Assembly: GCA_030549495.1 (NCBI GenBank)
Contig: JAUIRK010000087.1
Coordinates: 186,001 to 250,000 of the forward strand
Direction of reading: 5' to 3'
Source: Nectonema munidae
Lineage: Eukaryota; Nematomorpha; Nectonematoida; Nectonematidae
DNA length: 64,000 nucleotides
Below are positions 11,853 to 26,800 of this stretch, one piece after another (the first letter of the stretch is position 1; every line of letters begins with the position of its first letter). Under the pieces are notes generated by a model. That model was not told the origin of the DNA and did no database searches. It was given only the letters and a program-made list of their open reading frames with translations. Both the position numbers and the translations under genes were made by a program.

Positions 11853-14800
11853 ATGGCAATGTTTCGATCGACATTTTTGAAAATTATTGAAGAAAAATAC
11901 AAAAACTATTTTATTGGTTTAGAAAATAATTCAGAAACTTTAAATATTTTAGTAGATTGTGATAATGAATTTATTTCATTAGATTCACAATATCAAGTAG
12001 AAAAAACGAATTCTGGTAATTAGCTATTTATTTTTAATCTATTGGTCAATTCTTCGAATGAAATGTTTTAACCTAATATATAATAATAATAAAATTCATT
12101 CTTTCTCTTACCATTTTCTAGCTAGAAATCATTTTTTTAATTAGATATTTATTACATTAGAAGAGTTTTTATAAATCTAAAACTGTGTTTAAAATAATTA
12201 ATCTAATGAAAAATTCTCTATCTTTATAATTTATTCTTATGTCTAGCTGTTTTATAAGAATGGATTGTTTAAAAATGGCATATTTATCCAAATCTAGTAT
12301 TATTTTATTAACTTTTAAATAAGGTCCATCATCATTCCTTTATCTTTCGTTTTAACCTTCAATGCAAAACTTGCATTTTCTGCCTGATTATTACTCAATT
12401 TTTTTTAGAGATTTATTAATAAAACTACAACTTTTTTAAAAGCTTAAATCTTAAAAGGGTGCGTTATATGGATAATTATTTAGTTTGATTTATTATTTTA
12501 ATTTGATCAATTTAATTTTTCTATCATTTTCGATAGCTTTTACTTTCATTATCTTAAATTCAGCCACTATAGGATTGCACAGTCAGAGGGATATATCCAA
12601 CATAATAGGATATATATTTAACGTGAACTCTTCATTTCTGACTTCGACTAAGAAAGGACAACTCTATATGCTTATTCAATTTTCATTATTTAAAATAAAA
12701 AGAAAGATAAGACATTCTATCTTTCTCTATAAGACTTATAGATAAGACATTCGTAATTTTAGCACAAATCAATCATACAAGTATAAACATTTCAGTCATT
12801 TCATTGAAAAATGGGATTGCATGAGAACATGTATGTGTTACAAAGAAGTATATAATATAGATATTTCAGTTATATCAGGGAAAAATGAGATGTTATGAGA
12901 AACAATTGATTGATTTGAAAATTATAATAAATATTTTTTTATAAACAAAGTGCTTAAGAGTCATTTGTTTGAAATGAAAAGAGTAAAGTTTCTTTTTAAT
13001 TTCTTATTCTCGATATCAACCGATTCTCGATGATTTTAGAATCGTGTTTTTTTTTAAATAGTTAGTTTTATAGCTCGGTATTTATCGTATATACTGGAGT
13101 TCTGAGCCAGTAATTCCAGACCAGTAATTTTGAAAATTGCAACAAAAATTTTTGTTGAAAACTAAAATATACACTAATAAAAAATAGATTTCAAATTTTA
13201 CTATTTTTTATACGAATTAAAAAAATAAATTTAATGAAAATAAAACAAAAATTGTTCATATAAAAAAAAACAAAAAATGAAACACAATTTCCTTAGAACA
13301 TACTAGTACCGGAAGATAAAAATAAGGTTATGCAATGCCGGTTTAAAAAACATGATATAATAATTACACAAGACAATTGTATTACAATATTTAAAGTATT
13401 TATATATGTTAATTTATTATGATTTGCTAAAGGTTTTGCGAGTTGGATTAACCGACCTTAATCACTAGTTAATATTCGGTTATTTTCGCCGAATACCTTC
13501 TCTAATGAATACATTGCATCCTCAGAACTGAACAATCAATTATTTTCAACAGAAGTGGCTGGTGCGAAAAAGTATTTCCTAATATGGAGAAACATGTTAT
13601 TCAACTTACTTTATGTTGGTGGCACTAATCAATCGGCTTACATACATAGCCATCTTCATCTTAAGTGCCTTTCCTATTTCTTCACTCACTATTTCAGAAG
13701 TTATTTGTTTCTTTGTCTTAGGTGTTTTCTTTTTCAAATTCCCTTCTTTGAATTCCCTAAAGCATTTACTGAGAATGGTTTAACCCATTTAAGACCAAGC
13801 AAAACAGACGATATCTAAAAAAAACGCAGACGATTTATATTCAAAGTCATTGAAAAAAGCAGACGAGATGAAATTACTTATGTTCCCAAATAGGAACATT
13901 GGTCGTAAATGGGTTAAAACAGCGTATTCATCATTTTTCTAATCTGCTAAGCCGGAGAGAGCATACTTTGCTGAATCTTCAGAGCCTAAAAGACAATATG
14001 AATAATGTTGTTTATTATAATACTAATAAAGGCCAATAAATTGGTATATGAATTGATTAGTAATTTTACTGAAGAAATTGCCAATTGCGCCAGTATCCTT
14101 ATCAATTACAGATAACGATTATCCTGATTCTCATTCTTACCACTACATTTATATTAGTCTATATATATATATGTCAAGTGATCCTAAATTTCATGTCCCA
14201 TTCTTATGATATAGCGATGAAATTTTAAATATAACCGCGAAACTTTTTTTAACCTTTCCTTTATGATTCATTCTATTTACCTATGCTAGTGATACATTTC
14301 TTCTATTTTCTATACAATTCCTTGCTTTTTCTATTCTTGAAATGCTCAAAGCATCCTCATCTTATATTTTTGTATTTTTAGAGCAATCCGAGTTTTACAC
14401 CAAAAAAGAACTAGATGAATGTATCCACAAGCTGAAGGAAAGCAACGAGAGAATTTCCGTTTTAGAAGAAGAAAAATGTTTATCTCGTATGTCTTGATTA
14501 AATTTTATCCTTTATAAAATTAAATCTTATTTTTTAATTAGACAAAAATTTTCAATCTCAAAAAGAAACTCTTGATCTCTTGAAGAAAGAAAATGTTGAA
14601 CTTTTATGCAGTCATGTAATTTTATATTTTTATGTTTTGTTTTCTGGTGCTATTTTAAAAAAAGTTAAAAATCAATGGATTTTGGTTAAAAACTTCGTAA
14701 AATAGTTTTTGGCTTCATTAGGCAGGCCTAAATTTATATTTTAAAAGAATTTTTCGATTATCAACGCTAAAAAAATTAGAATCTATTAATTTGATGATGA

Positions 14801-17800
14801 ATGGAAGTTTGCTAGTTTTAGTTTTCACAGATATATATATTTGTTAGTTTTGATATAATGTCAATAACAATCAAAAAAAGTTGTCTATTTTAACAAATTC
14901 CAAAATTCATTTTTTTGCATTTACTTGTAAATCTTAAAATTTGGTAGATGATTTTTGCATGAATTCTTCAAAAGCATAGTTTCAGCGCCAGAAAAATCCC
15001 ATTGCTCAAATTTCGGAGCATAAATATTTCAATGTCTGGCACCATCTGTTCTAGCTTTGTCAATTTTCAAAATTTTGTTGTAACACTGCTTGGTACATAA
15101 CAAATACTGTAAACTAGATTTATAATTTCAACAAGCCATAATTTTTGCTAAAAGATGCTTGTTTATTGACGCGTTTCGTACTATCCAAATAAAACATTAC
15201 AACTCGTTTATTTAAAATCTAGGTGATAATAGCCCCTTGGACAAGGAACAGATGAAAACAATTTTTAGAGTAGCCTAGTGCATTCATGAAGCAAATCATA
15301 ATTATTATTATTAAATTACTGCCTGGAACCAGACATATGAGCATCATTTATGGTATTATTGCAATAGAAGGCCCCATCAAAAGCATAAAAAGGGTCTTTA
15401 TAAATAGCTTTTTTTTATTAACTCAAAAAATATTATTTTATTTAACTGAATCCAAATTGCTGCATATATATCATAAAATTAATACATCAATATATTTGCC
15501 AAATTTTGACTCTTAAATATGATATTGTTAGTCTGTTTTTCTTGTAACTTTTGTATGTGGGCCGCAAGACAAGAGGATGAGGGCCGCGGTTGATTTTTTT
15601 GGGGTCGCCAAGACCTCAAAATAAAAACATTGTCAACTCTTAATTCTAAGAGTTTTTAAGAATATACAGTCACATATTAGTTGAGGGATAGTGGATAATT
15701 TCTTATCTATTTTTAACAAAGATAAATAAAGAAGGATACAAAGAAGGGAAAACCACAAAAATGACAAATCAATTTTAATTTTCATATCTTTTAAAGTAAG
15801 GCATATAGAGAGAAGAAAGTAAGCTGTCAAATAAGCATTGATTTATTATCTTCGTGCTTTTCTCCTACAATCTTGACCAATAGTATTTACGCTAATTTCA
15901 TTTTTAAATGAATTTCTTCATTGTAATTTTTCGTAAGTTTTTTTAATATCTTTTATATAATTTGTCGATGTGTGTGTATCAGAGCTCTGCGGGGAAGTAG
16001 ATTTTTATTCGGGTCGGGGAGGAGCCTTCCTCCCGGGGAATCGAGGCGGGTCGGGGTGAAGATTTTCTTTTATATAAATCAAAATACAAAATTATTTCAG
16101 TGTTTTTTTATTACAACAAAAAACTTTTCAAAAAATGAAAATATATCAGGTTCTTTAATTAAGGGGATTTTTTGAGTGCTTTATTGTTTTGACCTACGAA
16201 TATTATTTCTTCCACTTTTTCCGGGTTTAAACAAGCCCGTTTGTTGTTCACAATATTCGTACCAACACTAAACAATCTTTCGGATTTCGAGTTGCTAGCC
16301 GGTATTTTCAAATATTTACAAATACAAATTGATTCCCTGAAAAGGGGGTGAAAGTTTTCCCCGCAAAAAATTAAAAGCCCCCTAAAAAAAATTTAAAATA
16401 AGGACAATTTGTTATGAATAAATTTTTCTAGCTTGAAGCATTTACATCTAAACAGTTTGCGGTATTTTATGTATATTTGATATTTTAGCGCAAAAAGTGT
16501 GATGAATGCGAAAATTTAGAGAAAGAAAAACGGCACGCCGTAGAATTGTCAGTCGATAAAAGCAGTCGAATCAAATCTTTAGAAGGTTCTGTATTTTAAC
16601 TGTTATGTACTGTATTCTAACATGATCTCTTTATATTTTTAGGTGAGTATAATGAATTATCCGAAAGACTCAACAAAACTATTGATCAAAAAAATGATGT
16701 TGTTTATAACCTTGAAAATGCCAGAAGCCAAAAGATTGACTTGGAGGTATGTTAGTATTATTTTCAGTATTTTTTTGCCTGGCGTATTTTCTAATTTTAG
16801 TAATGTGTTGTTCGGAAAGTAATCTCATCAGCAAACTTTTTTATTAAAATTCCTTCTTATTAAGACAACAAAATTGACCCAACCTATACTTATTTTTATG
16901 CATTTTTTTATCCATTAAAATAATCCTAAAAACTAGGAAGATAGTAGATTCATAGATTCTAGATAATGTCGTAGATAGCAAGAGCTTTTGACGCATTTCA
17001 CAATATGTTGATGATATCTACTTTTGATTTCAAACCTTAGTTGAGGATTTAGCTTCAAGTATCAAAACTTTTACTATTGGAATATTTGATGTTTACTATT
17101 TTTAATATTACCTTTTTTTTTAATTTTTTTTTGAATTATTTCACGAAAATCTTCTTTGAAATACCTTGCATATTTGTTTAACTGTGATAATGAGTTTATA
17201 ACTAGCAATTCAACTTTACAGTTAATATTCTTTATCCATTACGACAGCATTGGGGTTCCACTTTATAGGAAAATTGAGCCACAACTAGAGTTGTGGAATC
17301 GTATGGAAAATATTTTACTCCTACTCCAAATACTTAAAACATCTCTTGATTATTAGTATTCAAATGAACTGCGGGAAAATCTGGATTCTGATTGGCTAAA
17401 ATTCAATCATTTCTATAAATCATTTTTACCTCGATAGCTATTTTCTTTATATAAATGCTATGAAAAGACGAATGAGTTTGTAATTTTGGCTTGTAAAACT
17501 TTTGCTAAACTAAATAAACTTTCCATGAATGTATATACACTTAATATTTAGAAATGATGAATATGAGTTACAAGCGATTTATTTTATTTTTTAGTTCAAA
17601 ATCAAACAGTTGGAAAGAGAAATCGAGTTTAATCAAATTAAGATTGGAAGTATTGAAAAAGAAAATGAGAGTATGGCAAATAGACTCCATGAATATTCTT
17701 ACCAATACGTAATTTTCCTCCTTTTATTTCATTTCTTTTCTTTCCTCATTTTATCTCATTGCTCTTCTATCTTCTTCTCTCTTTTTTACTTTTAAAGGAG

Positions 17801-20800
17801 GACAAATTTTTGCTCTTGAAAAGAGAAAATGAAGATAAATCGGTCGAGATCAAGCGCTTGAATCTACTTAAGGAGTCCTTGCAAAGTGCGTGTGCCTCCC
17901 ACCAACAAAACATTGACTCCCTTTTGCTCAAACAAAAAGAAGTAAGGTTGAGTTCATTCCCTGTATTCCATTTTTGTATCTTTAAAAATCTTTTATAATA
18001 ATTCGATCTTGTTGATCTATTCAAAAACATCCTAACTTCTTTTTCATCACTATACAAGCTAAATTACTTAAAGTTAAAAAAAAGTTAATTACTTAAATTA
18101 TAAAGCTAAATTTAAAATCGTCGAACCTCTTTAAAGTACAACTTTGCTCTTGATTTTGCTTCAATAGTTTTTGGATAAAAGGGAAGCCACTGAAAATATG
18201 CGTTATTAGGTGTAAAATTAACTCAAAAAAGTACACACATTAATGCGGCTATAGTGTGTCAATCGTAAAGGTAAAGAACAGATCAAAAGTGTTGGATCAA
18301 TAATCCAATAGATCCTAGAAAAATTTTTTTGATATAAAACGACCTAAAAATCAATAAATTGTTTCTTCTATGCAAAAGGATGAATGAGTCTAGCGCATTT
18401 AATTGTGTTTTTAGGGGAAAATTTCCTCAAAATTAATACAAGGGCGAGGAAGTGTACTCTGATCGGGGAACTAAATTTATTTATCGCCGATTTTTATTCT
18501 ATTCATCTCCCTATATATCTGTTGGGCAGTTTTTTAATCCAAGAAATTACGCATATATGTATCTAGACACTTTCCCGAATTAAAACTGTTGAAAGTTTAC
18601 TGTTTCGCGCATTTTTGGCATTTTATTTTGGCCTGAAGTTTTGTTTTTACACCAATTTGCTGGAGAGTTTGTTATTTTTTGTAGTGTGAAATTTTTTAAT
18701 TTGATTTCGTCTTATATATCCACAATATTTTGGGATTAAGGTTTGTATATTAATTTTTTGAAATATAGTTTACTTAAATATTTGGCTCTAACGATATGTC
18801 AATAAAACATCAAATTTTATTCCCAAATACTCTTTTCTGTATGCGACCTACAAGATGTGTGGATCTGGAATTATTTTTATTTTTTGAAAAATAAAAATTT
18901 TTAGATGGAAGATGAATTTAACCAGCGTGAATCTTCAATCCAAGGTCAATTGATCTCACAAGAAAAAATGTCAAGTTTATACAAAGATAGTTTCAATGAA
19001 GTAAAAGCATGTAATAGTGAATTGGTGACTAAATTGAAAGAATGCGAGTCAGTTATCAAAGAGACCCAGATATCTTGCCTGTCCTTGCAAAATGATATGA
19101 GTGATTTGACTGCGAACTTCAAACTTGGTTTGCAAGAAAAAGAAAACATAATTGTTGAATTGAAGGGTGAAATATCAGAAGCTAACTTCAAACTTCATGA
19201 ATATAAAGTTAAAGGTATCAATAAAAATTGTATTTCTTGATTTAATATATATTGTATTTATGGTGTGTGAAGCATGTTTTAATATTTTAAATTTTAAGTT
19301 GTAATTTCTAAATTTTGCCCTTCCTTTTGCTACAGTTGTGATAAAACTTTGGCTGGTTTTCTTATAAACCTTATTTTAAAAGTTGTATGTCACGGATATT
19401 AATTTTTGAAAAAAAAAATTAAGGAATTTGTATTGCAAATGAAGAAAATCTTGCATTGCTTTCTCCCAGTGCTGCTGCAGTTAGCAAGTTATTGAAGTCA
19501 GGAATGACGTTGACTCAACTTTACACTGCACATTCAGAACTTCTGGAAGCTTTCAACGAAGTCGAACTTTCAAATAAAAAGTTGAAAAATGAAATGCATC
19601 TCATTCTTAAAGTGAGTTTGTACCTTCTTAACATATCTTGCTTTCGATTAATCCCCATCCTTAATTATTATCTGCCTTCTAATTAAACCATTGATTGCAT
19701 CCTGCTTTTAACTATCAAATATTTAATTACTAAATTTTCATTTAATGCTTTTTATCTCTATTCAATTCCTTTTTTAATTTCTTGATCTAATAATAAAATT
19801 TATTACTTCTCTTAAGGCATGTAAATTTCAATGTTTTATAATAGACCTGTTAGTAATCCATATACTTGATTTTGTTAAGGAATTAGATTTGAAAGCCCCA
19901 GTTTTGATGGAACAGAGTAGCCAGTACAAAAAATCACAAGTCACGATAAATCTCTTATCAAAACAGCTTGAAGATTCTCAAATAGAACTTGACAAATTGA
20001 AATTAAAAAATTCTTTAGATTTAGATACCCTGAATACTTTTTCTCAAGAAATCTCTCGTCTAAAACGAAGTATCAGTGATAAAAATGAACAAATTAAAAA
20101 TCTTCTTTTATACACTGATGTGAAGTCCTCTGATATGAACATCTTTGCTCTCGATGAATATCAAGAACCAGATTCATCTGGAATCCAAAGTTCATCTGAC
20201 ATTATCACTCAGAAGTTGATTAAATTCAGGTTCGTGTATACTTCTTTATAAATTAATTGTTTTCAAATTGAATAATTCAAATATACTTTATTGATTGATG
20301 TTATTCCAGGTGGATACCATTTTTCCCAAGAAATAATGTGTGCGGCTTTTTTTACATTCCCTCTCTAAGTTTTTCTTATTTGTGGGTCTGTGTTATGGTA
20401 ATTTAAGTAAAGTTTTTCAAATTCCTTTTTTATGGTATCTCTCATCTTTTATTTTCTCTAAACCTTCGTTTCATACTTAACGCTTAATTTTTCTAAAAAA
20501 ACATGCGTATTGAACATGTATATTGCACACACATACATTTACACAAATCTATTCAACAATTTCCGTAACCTATCAGTGGTCTGGCAAGACCACCCGAGAC
20601 AACAAAAAGAAACAATGAAATGTATAGAAAGTATATGTAACATACAAAGTATAGGCGTTTGCTAGACATATAGTTTTGTTTTTTATGAACCTCAGAAAAC
20701 CAACTTCCTAACAAAATTTCTTAATGAAACTTTGCATATTTTCCAATGTGGATACAAAATATTAAATCTGAAATATTTAAAAAAAAATAAAAAAGTTATG

Positions 20801-23800
20801 ATTGTCAAAATTTTTATCAGCTACTACATCCAAAACTTTTTTAGACTATCGCCCCCTTTGATCACAAGAATTCTGTCAACCTTATTATAAAATTGAATTA
20901 CAAATACATAAAATAAACTTTTGTACAAAATAATTTGAAAGCATTTTATTAATGCTTTAAATACGGAAAACTTTACCAACTTTCCTCTTTTTGTATTTTG
21001 GGGGTCAGTATAGGTCAATTTATTCTTTTGTCACTTTATTAATTTTATCAATGCTTTATAAAAAAGATAGCAAATTTAAAAATAAAGAAAATTATTTTTG
21101 CATTTCAATGTTGTAAATACCAGAGCATACAAGAATGAACGCTCTAACGAAGTTAATATTGATTTTTACAACACGCTAAATCTTGGTGCGTGCTACACCA
21201 TTGATATTTATTATTGATCTCTTGCATTGTTGAATCGCTAAAATCACTTCATTATGAAAAAGATTACAGCTTGCGTTCACCTACCTTTATACCGAGTTGA
21301 CATTATCGGGTTAAGCATACACTGCTTCAAGGGTTAAATTGAGCTATTTCACTCAAAGTAAGTCGAATCATGGCGTGCAATATGTCAAAATGTTGCAAAT
21401 TTTATACTGAATATTGGAAATACTGGCTAATTTTTGATAAATATTCACTAAAATTAGTCTTCGTCCTATTTAATTCAATTTTCATCATCGATTTATTCAT
21501 TAAAAATTTGTTTTCAAGAGTTTCAAAATCAAAAGACAACTTTTTCTTTTTTGCTATTCTACTTTTGATTAAATAATGTGTTATTGACATTCTATTCTAA
21601 CTTTATATCAGAACTTGTTTTTATGTGCCTTATTACCCATTAGTATTGTTGTGTAAAGTATACAACGATCCAAATGGTGAAATGAACGATTTCCCTAATG
21701 TTAGGTCGAAACATGTCAAATAACACATCAAAGCGTTGTAAATTATTTACTCATTTAAATATGTAGACTATTTTTAAATAGTTATTCATTTAAATATTAA
21801 GTAAATCAAGTTCTTATAACTTTTTTTTAACAAATTTTGATGTTCTAAATTTGAGCTTAGCGATAATTTTTCCCCTAGCAAAAAAATTATTTTTTCCGGA
21901 GCCAACAAAATTAAAAAGTTTCACTTTTTGAAAATATATTTTAAAAATGATATCTAACCCTACCCATAAACCTAAAAAATCTCTTATTCTTTTTGCATAA
22001 TGTTATTTTAAAAATGACATTATCTAACCTAAAATATGATCTAACTCTAAGCCCAAAAATCTCTTATTCTTTTTCTAATACTTCGTTATAGTATCACTAT
22101 GACATAAAGATCATTAAAAATTGCTTCCCTATACCTTTTTAAGAACACAATAATTTTTACCAAGTTGTCTTCCAATTTTTATTACTTCAAATCAAACAAG
22201 GAGCAATTATGGAAAGTATCAAATCAAAAGCACAGCTTTCAAATCAATCACGGAGCAAACTTTATTACAAACAGTATCAAATTAAACACACCAAAAAGTC
22301 TAGCTATACTTAAATCACAATGATCTTTTGTCTCCCCTTTGTCATTATATCAAATCATGCATGGAGCAAATTTTATCCTAAATGGTAGTAATGTGTTATT
22401 GATTATAGTGGATAAAATTATGAAAGGGTAGTGAATGTTTTTATCCTTGAAAGATTATACTAGATAAAATTATAAGAATTTATTGGATTTCTCCATTCTT
22501 TTGTGAGTTTAGAAGATAATTGGTAAACATTATAGGGGGTTGTCTCCCGTCTCCAACCTCTTGATTTCATTCAATATAAAGTTATCTTTTCGATTTTTTA
22601 AGTTTTCTTTTTTAGAAAAATTTGTAATTTTAATGTATCACAATTGGAAATATATTTTCCCACTGCCATTGAATATTTTTATATTGTTTCTTTAAAGTTT
22701 GTGCTTTTTGAGGAGAAAAATAGTAACGACATTAGTATATATAATAAACCTACTTTTTCAAGAAATGTTGAAGAACTTTTGAAAAAAAATGAAGAGCTAG
22801 GAACAGCATTTAGAGAGTTGGTTGCTCAAAGGGAGAAAGAGGAGGCCGAGACCGAAAAAAGTCATGAAGAAGAAATCAACACCACTAAAGGCGAGCTCAA
22901 CTCACAAATTCAAACGATGAACTCGCATATTGCAGAGCAGGTATGATTGATTACCATTTCAGTTGTTTTTGTCTAGTCAAATGATTCTATTTTTAAGAAT
23001 GAAAAATTGGAAAATCTTAAAAAGCAGAGAGATGTGTACCGAGTTTTGCTTACGCAAGGAAACACAAATACATTATCATTTATTTCGCACGACATGGAAA
23101 TAGAAGAAAATAGCTCATCAAAAAGTTTGCATTTTTGAACCTTTTTTTTTTTTTAAATATTTTTAGCATGAATCGGCGAACATATAGTTTATTGTTGCAC
23201 CTTTTTCTGCAGTTTGGTCTGATAACATCGGGTATTCATTCATTCGTTTTCTGATACCAAGAATGGCATTTATTAAGTTATATAAGATATAATTTTGGAT
23301 GCAAATCTACAGAGAAAAATTCTAATATTCCATTTTCTAACTTCATTGCGCTTGCTAGTGTCTTTTTCCAATAAATTTATAGGCTTTAATCCTCTATTTT
23401 TCAATATACTGAAAAATTCGGCCTGTATTAAATATACTGCCCGAATTTCCATAAAATGATTGAAACTTTAATCTTTTTAAATAATAATTTATAAATATTT
23501 TTGGAAATTTATTGTAATATTTGTGAAACTATTGCTTTCTTTTTCATTATATTATCATGCTTGTCAATTTTTGTAGCTGTCGTGAATTCTTCTAAAGAAT
23601 TATCTGAGTGCAAAAAAACTATTGAAGAATTGCAAGAAGAGCTCTACAAATCAGCCAAGAAGAATGGAGAAAAGCAGGAATGCCTGTATGCGGAAATTGA
23701 TTCTCTCAAAAAGGAAGCGATGGATTTGCGCTTGAAAAATGCTAAAACTGCATCTGAAGTATATCTAATTTTTTATTGTGAAATCTCTAAACTTTACTTG

Positions 23801-26800
23801 TATTATTTTTATGAGAAGTTTAGAATCTTTTCAATTGATTAGTTTTGCCAATCCGAATATTACGTTTATTACATGTTTGCTTTAAACTCATTAGGGTAGG
23901 CCTACGTTGATATACTTTTAATTTAATAGTTCTGACGCATGGTTATTTTAAGAATAATTCTCCATGCATTTGAGACATTATTTAATGATGTACTCATTAT
24001 CCGCTTTAAACAGAAACGAGATATTGGAGCAATATATTAATGCACAAGTTCACTATTTGAAGAGCTATCCGTACTATTATCTTTTATTTATGCACCTATA
24101 GAGTTCAAAAGAAACTAAATCTCTTTAAATGAACATATAAATATTGTTGTATGTGGTTTTCTTAATTTTAGAAACTGAACTAAACATTCTTTCTTGAAAT
24201 ATCTCACTTTTTTCTATTTAGATGACATATGTCTCAGAAAAATCAGATACCCTTTTGAAAAATACAGAATCCTACAAGTTAGAACTTGAACAACTCAAAG
24301 AATCCAACGCAAAAATCAAATCTGATTTATCAAAAGCTCTTAAAGACGTCGCAACTCTTTCATCTGTTTGTTTCTTATTTCTTATTATCAGTGATGTATT
24401 TAGGTAAAAATTTAGCGGGGAGGGGGGCGTGGGTGGGTGGGTAATGCTTAATGTCTTAGAGCATATGTTTTATAATGTTTATGAAAAAAACTAAAAATTG
24501 AAAGGACTTTACCTTTTTTAGTTCTACCAAGGAAGATAATAAAAACTTAATACGATGAACGGAGATAATGTCGACATCCGTTTGAAGGGGACATTAAAGA
24601 TTAGTTGCTTAGTTAGTATAAGTTGTGATTTTCGTAATTTTAATTTTTTTCATCAAACGCCTTTTTGTATGATGTAATCAACTCAGACCCAATCGTATGC
24701 GTTGATCAGCAAAAGACTGAATACTTGCACTCACTCTTTCATCTTCCACATGTTTTAACATTTCTTTTTATGAATGCATCGTTGATTTATTTGAAAGAGC
24801 GAAAATTCTATTTTCCATACATGCACTCAAATTATTTTTTCTACGTGTTTTTTGATAAATTTACTATCTACATATGCATGCTCCCTTCAATACAAAGGCT
24901 CAACAATCAAAAAATTAACAATACAAAGGCTCAACTCAGCTACAATAAAAATGCAAATTATATTTAAAAACCTTTTCTAAATCTACATTTTACATGATCC
25001 AAACCTCTTATTAGATTTTAAGCTATGCTGTCTAAAATTGGGAAAATATTGTTTCCTTTTTTAAGATAGTGAAAAATTGATAGTTTTGTTTGAAATCATT
25101 TTCATCCTAATCTACTATTTTTGAAATTTAATTGTTACACATATAAAGGGGAAGATATTGAGCATATTTATAAAGTTGTCTACCTGACTTTGTTAGATGA
25201 TTTGTAGGTTAGGTTTTGGGCTATTTACTTACTTTTTTAGCGTGTTAATTTTCAACTTGGTAGTTGTTTATCTTATGGGGAAGTAATAGTTATAATAAAT
25301 AATTACTTACCTGATGCATTCATTTAGTTGGTATAATCATTTGCTAGTTGACTAGCTTAGTACATTTTATGCGTTGGGTTTAATTTTATGATGGGCGCAT
25401 TTTAAGTTTTAAATTTTATCAAAAACTTCTCCAAGTGAAATTCCTTATGAAAAATTATCACCTGACTTCTTTCCCATTGAAGAATAAGAACTCAAATACG
25501 AATTCTTAAATTGGTGAAAAGACTTTTATTCTAATATATACGCGTGCTACCTTGGCAAACTAAAAACGATGCTTTCCTCTTAAAATTCATTTAGAACGAA
25601 ATTATTTCATTATAAATTTATATACGAATTGAAATGTGACATCCTGAAACTATATTGAATAGAAAAAATAGTTTAAAAAGTCCTAACTTTAAGCTACCTT
25701 AAATAAAGAAAGTCTTAACTTCAAAAGTGAGGTATGCTTTTTGTATCCATAGTTCTGAATTACTTATCCTGCATAATTTTAGTTTAAAATCTTGAATAAG
25801 TAATTGGAAAAAATTCTTTAAACGCCCAACTTTGACTACTCTATACTAAACTAGATCTAATACAACTTTTATAATGATAAACTTTATGTTTAAAGAAAAA
25901 TTTGTATCACATAGAACACTACTTAAAGATTTATATTTCTTCCAAGCTAGTTTTTTTAGCCAAATTTTGCAACTATGAAATAAAGCTCAACCCAATATAA
26001 TTATTCAGTTTACAACAAAATCTTCTAATTTTTTTAGTTACATTGTGCTTTCTTTGTGGCTGCACTATTTATTGTTTTTTTTTATAAATAATAATCTATT
26101 CGTTTTATTAACATTTAGCATAACGACTATTTTATATTTCTAGGATTTGCTAAAAGTAAAGCAAGAAAAATGCCAAATAGATAATAAATATGATGAAGTC
26201 AAATTGCAAATCTCTCTTCTTAAAGAAAGAGAAGAGCATTTGATTAAAGAAAATGAGTCGTTTGGTGAAAATAATCGCCAAAATGCCCTTATCATGGCTA
26301 ACATCTGCAGCATGCAGAATCAACTGAAGCAAGCAAATTTCATAACTACATGTAACCTTGAAGCGAAAATTGAGGAACTCAGCGAACAGAATAATGATTT
26401 GAATCTTAAGCTTGATTCCTGCAAAAATTCTCAGAGTCAAGATCTTCGGGAAGCTGAGGTTCTTTTAAGATCTCTTTAAAATTACTTTATTGTTGTTATA
26501 CATTACTTGGGAGGAAAAGATACTTCATCCAACTATTAATGAAGTAATCCTGCGTATATATGACATGGATTCATTTAATGAGGAGGATTTACAATAATTC
26601 GCTGCCACTAATCTTAAATTTAACATTGAAGAAATTGCAGATGTCATTCTGAAGTTTCCCACTTTCTTTGTCCTCATAATAAAGCTTAACTTATCATTTT
26701 TAACGGTGAATTTTTTATTCACAATTTTGAAATTATAGTAAAAAGCTTATATATATAGTTTATTTTTCTCACTTCTTTGCATTTTAAAAATTTATTTATT

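Larger units (their letters stand above)
11853..19214 (+). other. TPR: TPR exons 1-8: N-terminal coiled coil
   Basis: These exons encode residues 1-370. The start at 11853 is chosen because the exon from that ATG ends at GTAATT in phase 1 and joins the next exon as TNSEQSEFYTKKEL, which aligns with VESEQQYFEIEKRL near the human N-terminus. A second in-frame ATG lies two codons later and could be the true start. Donors such as GTATGT at 14487 and 16747 are strong; GTTCTG at 16586 is weak but is supported by the continuous alignment. This segment corresponds to the part of TPR that assembles and docks on the pore through NUP153. Confidence 0.8.
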
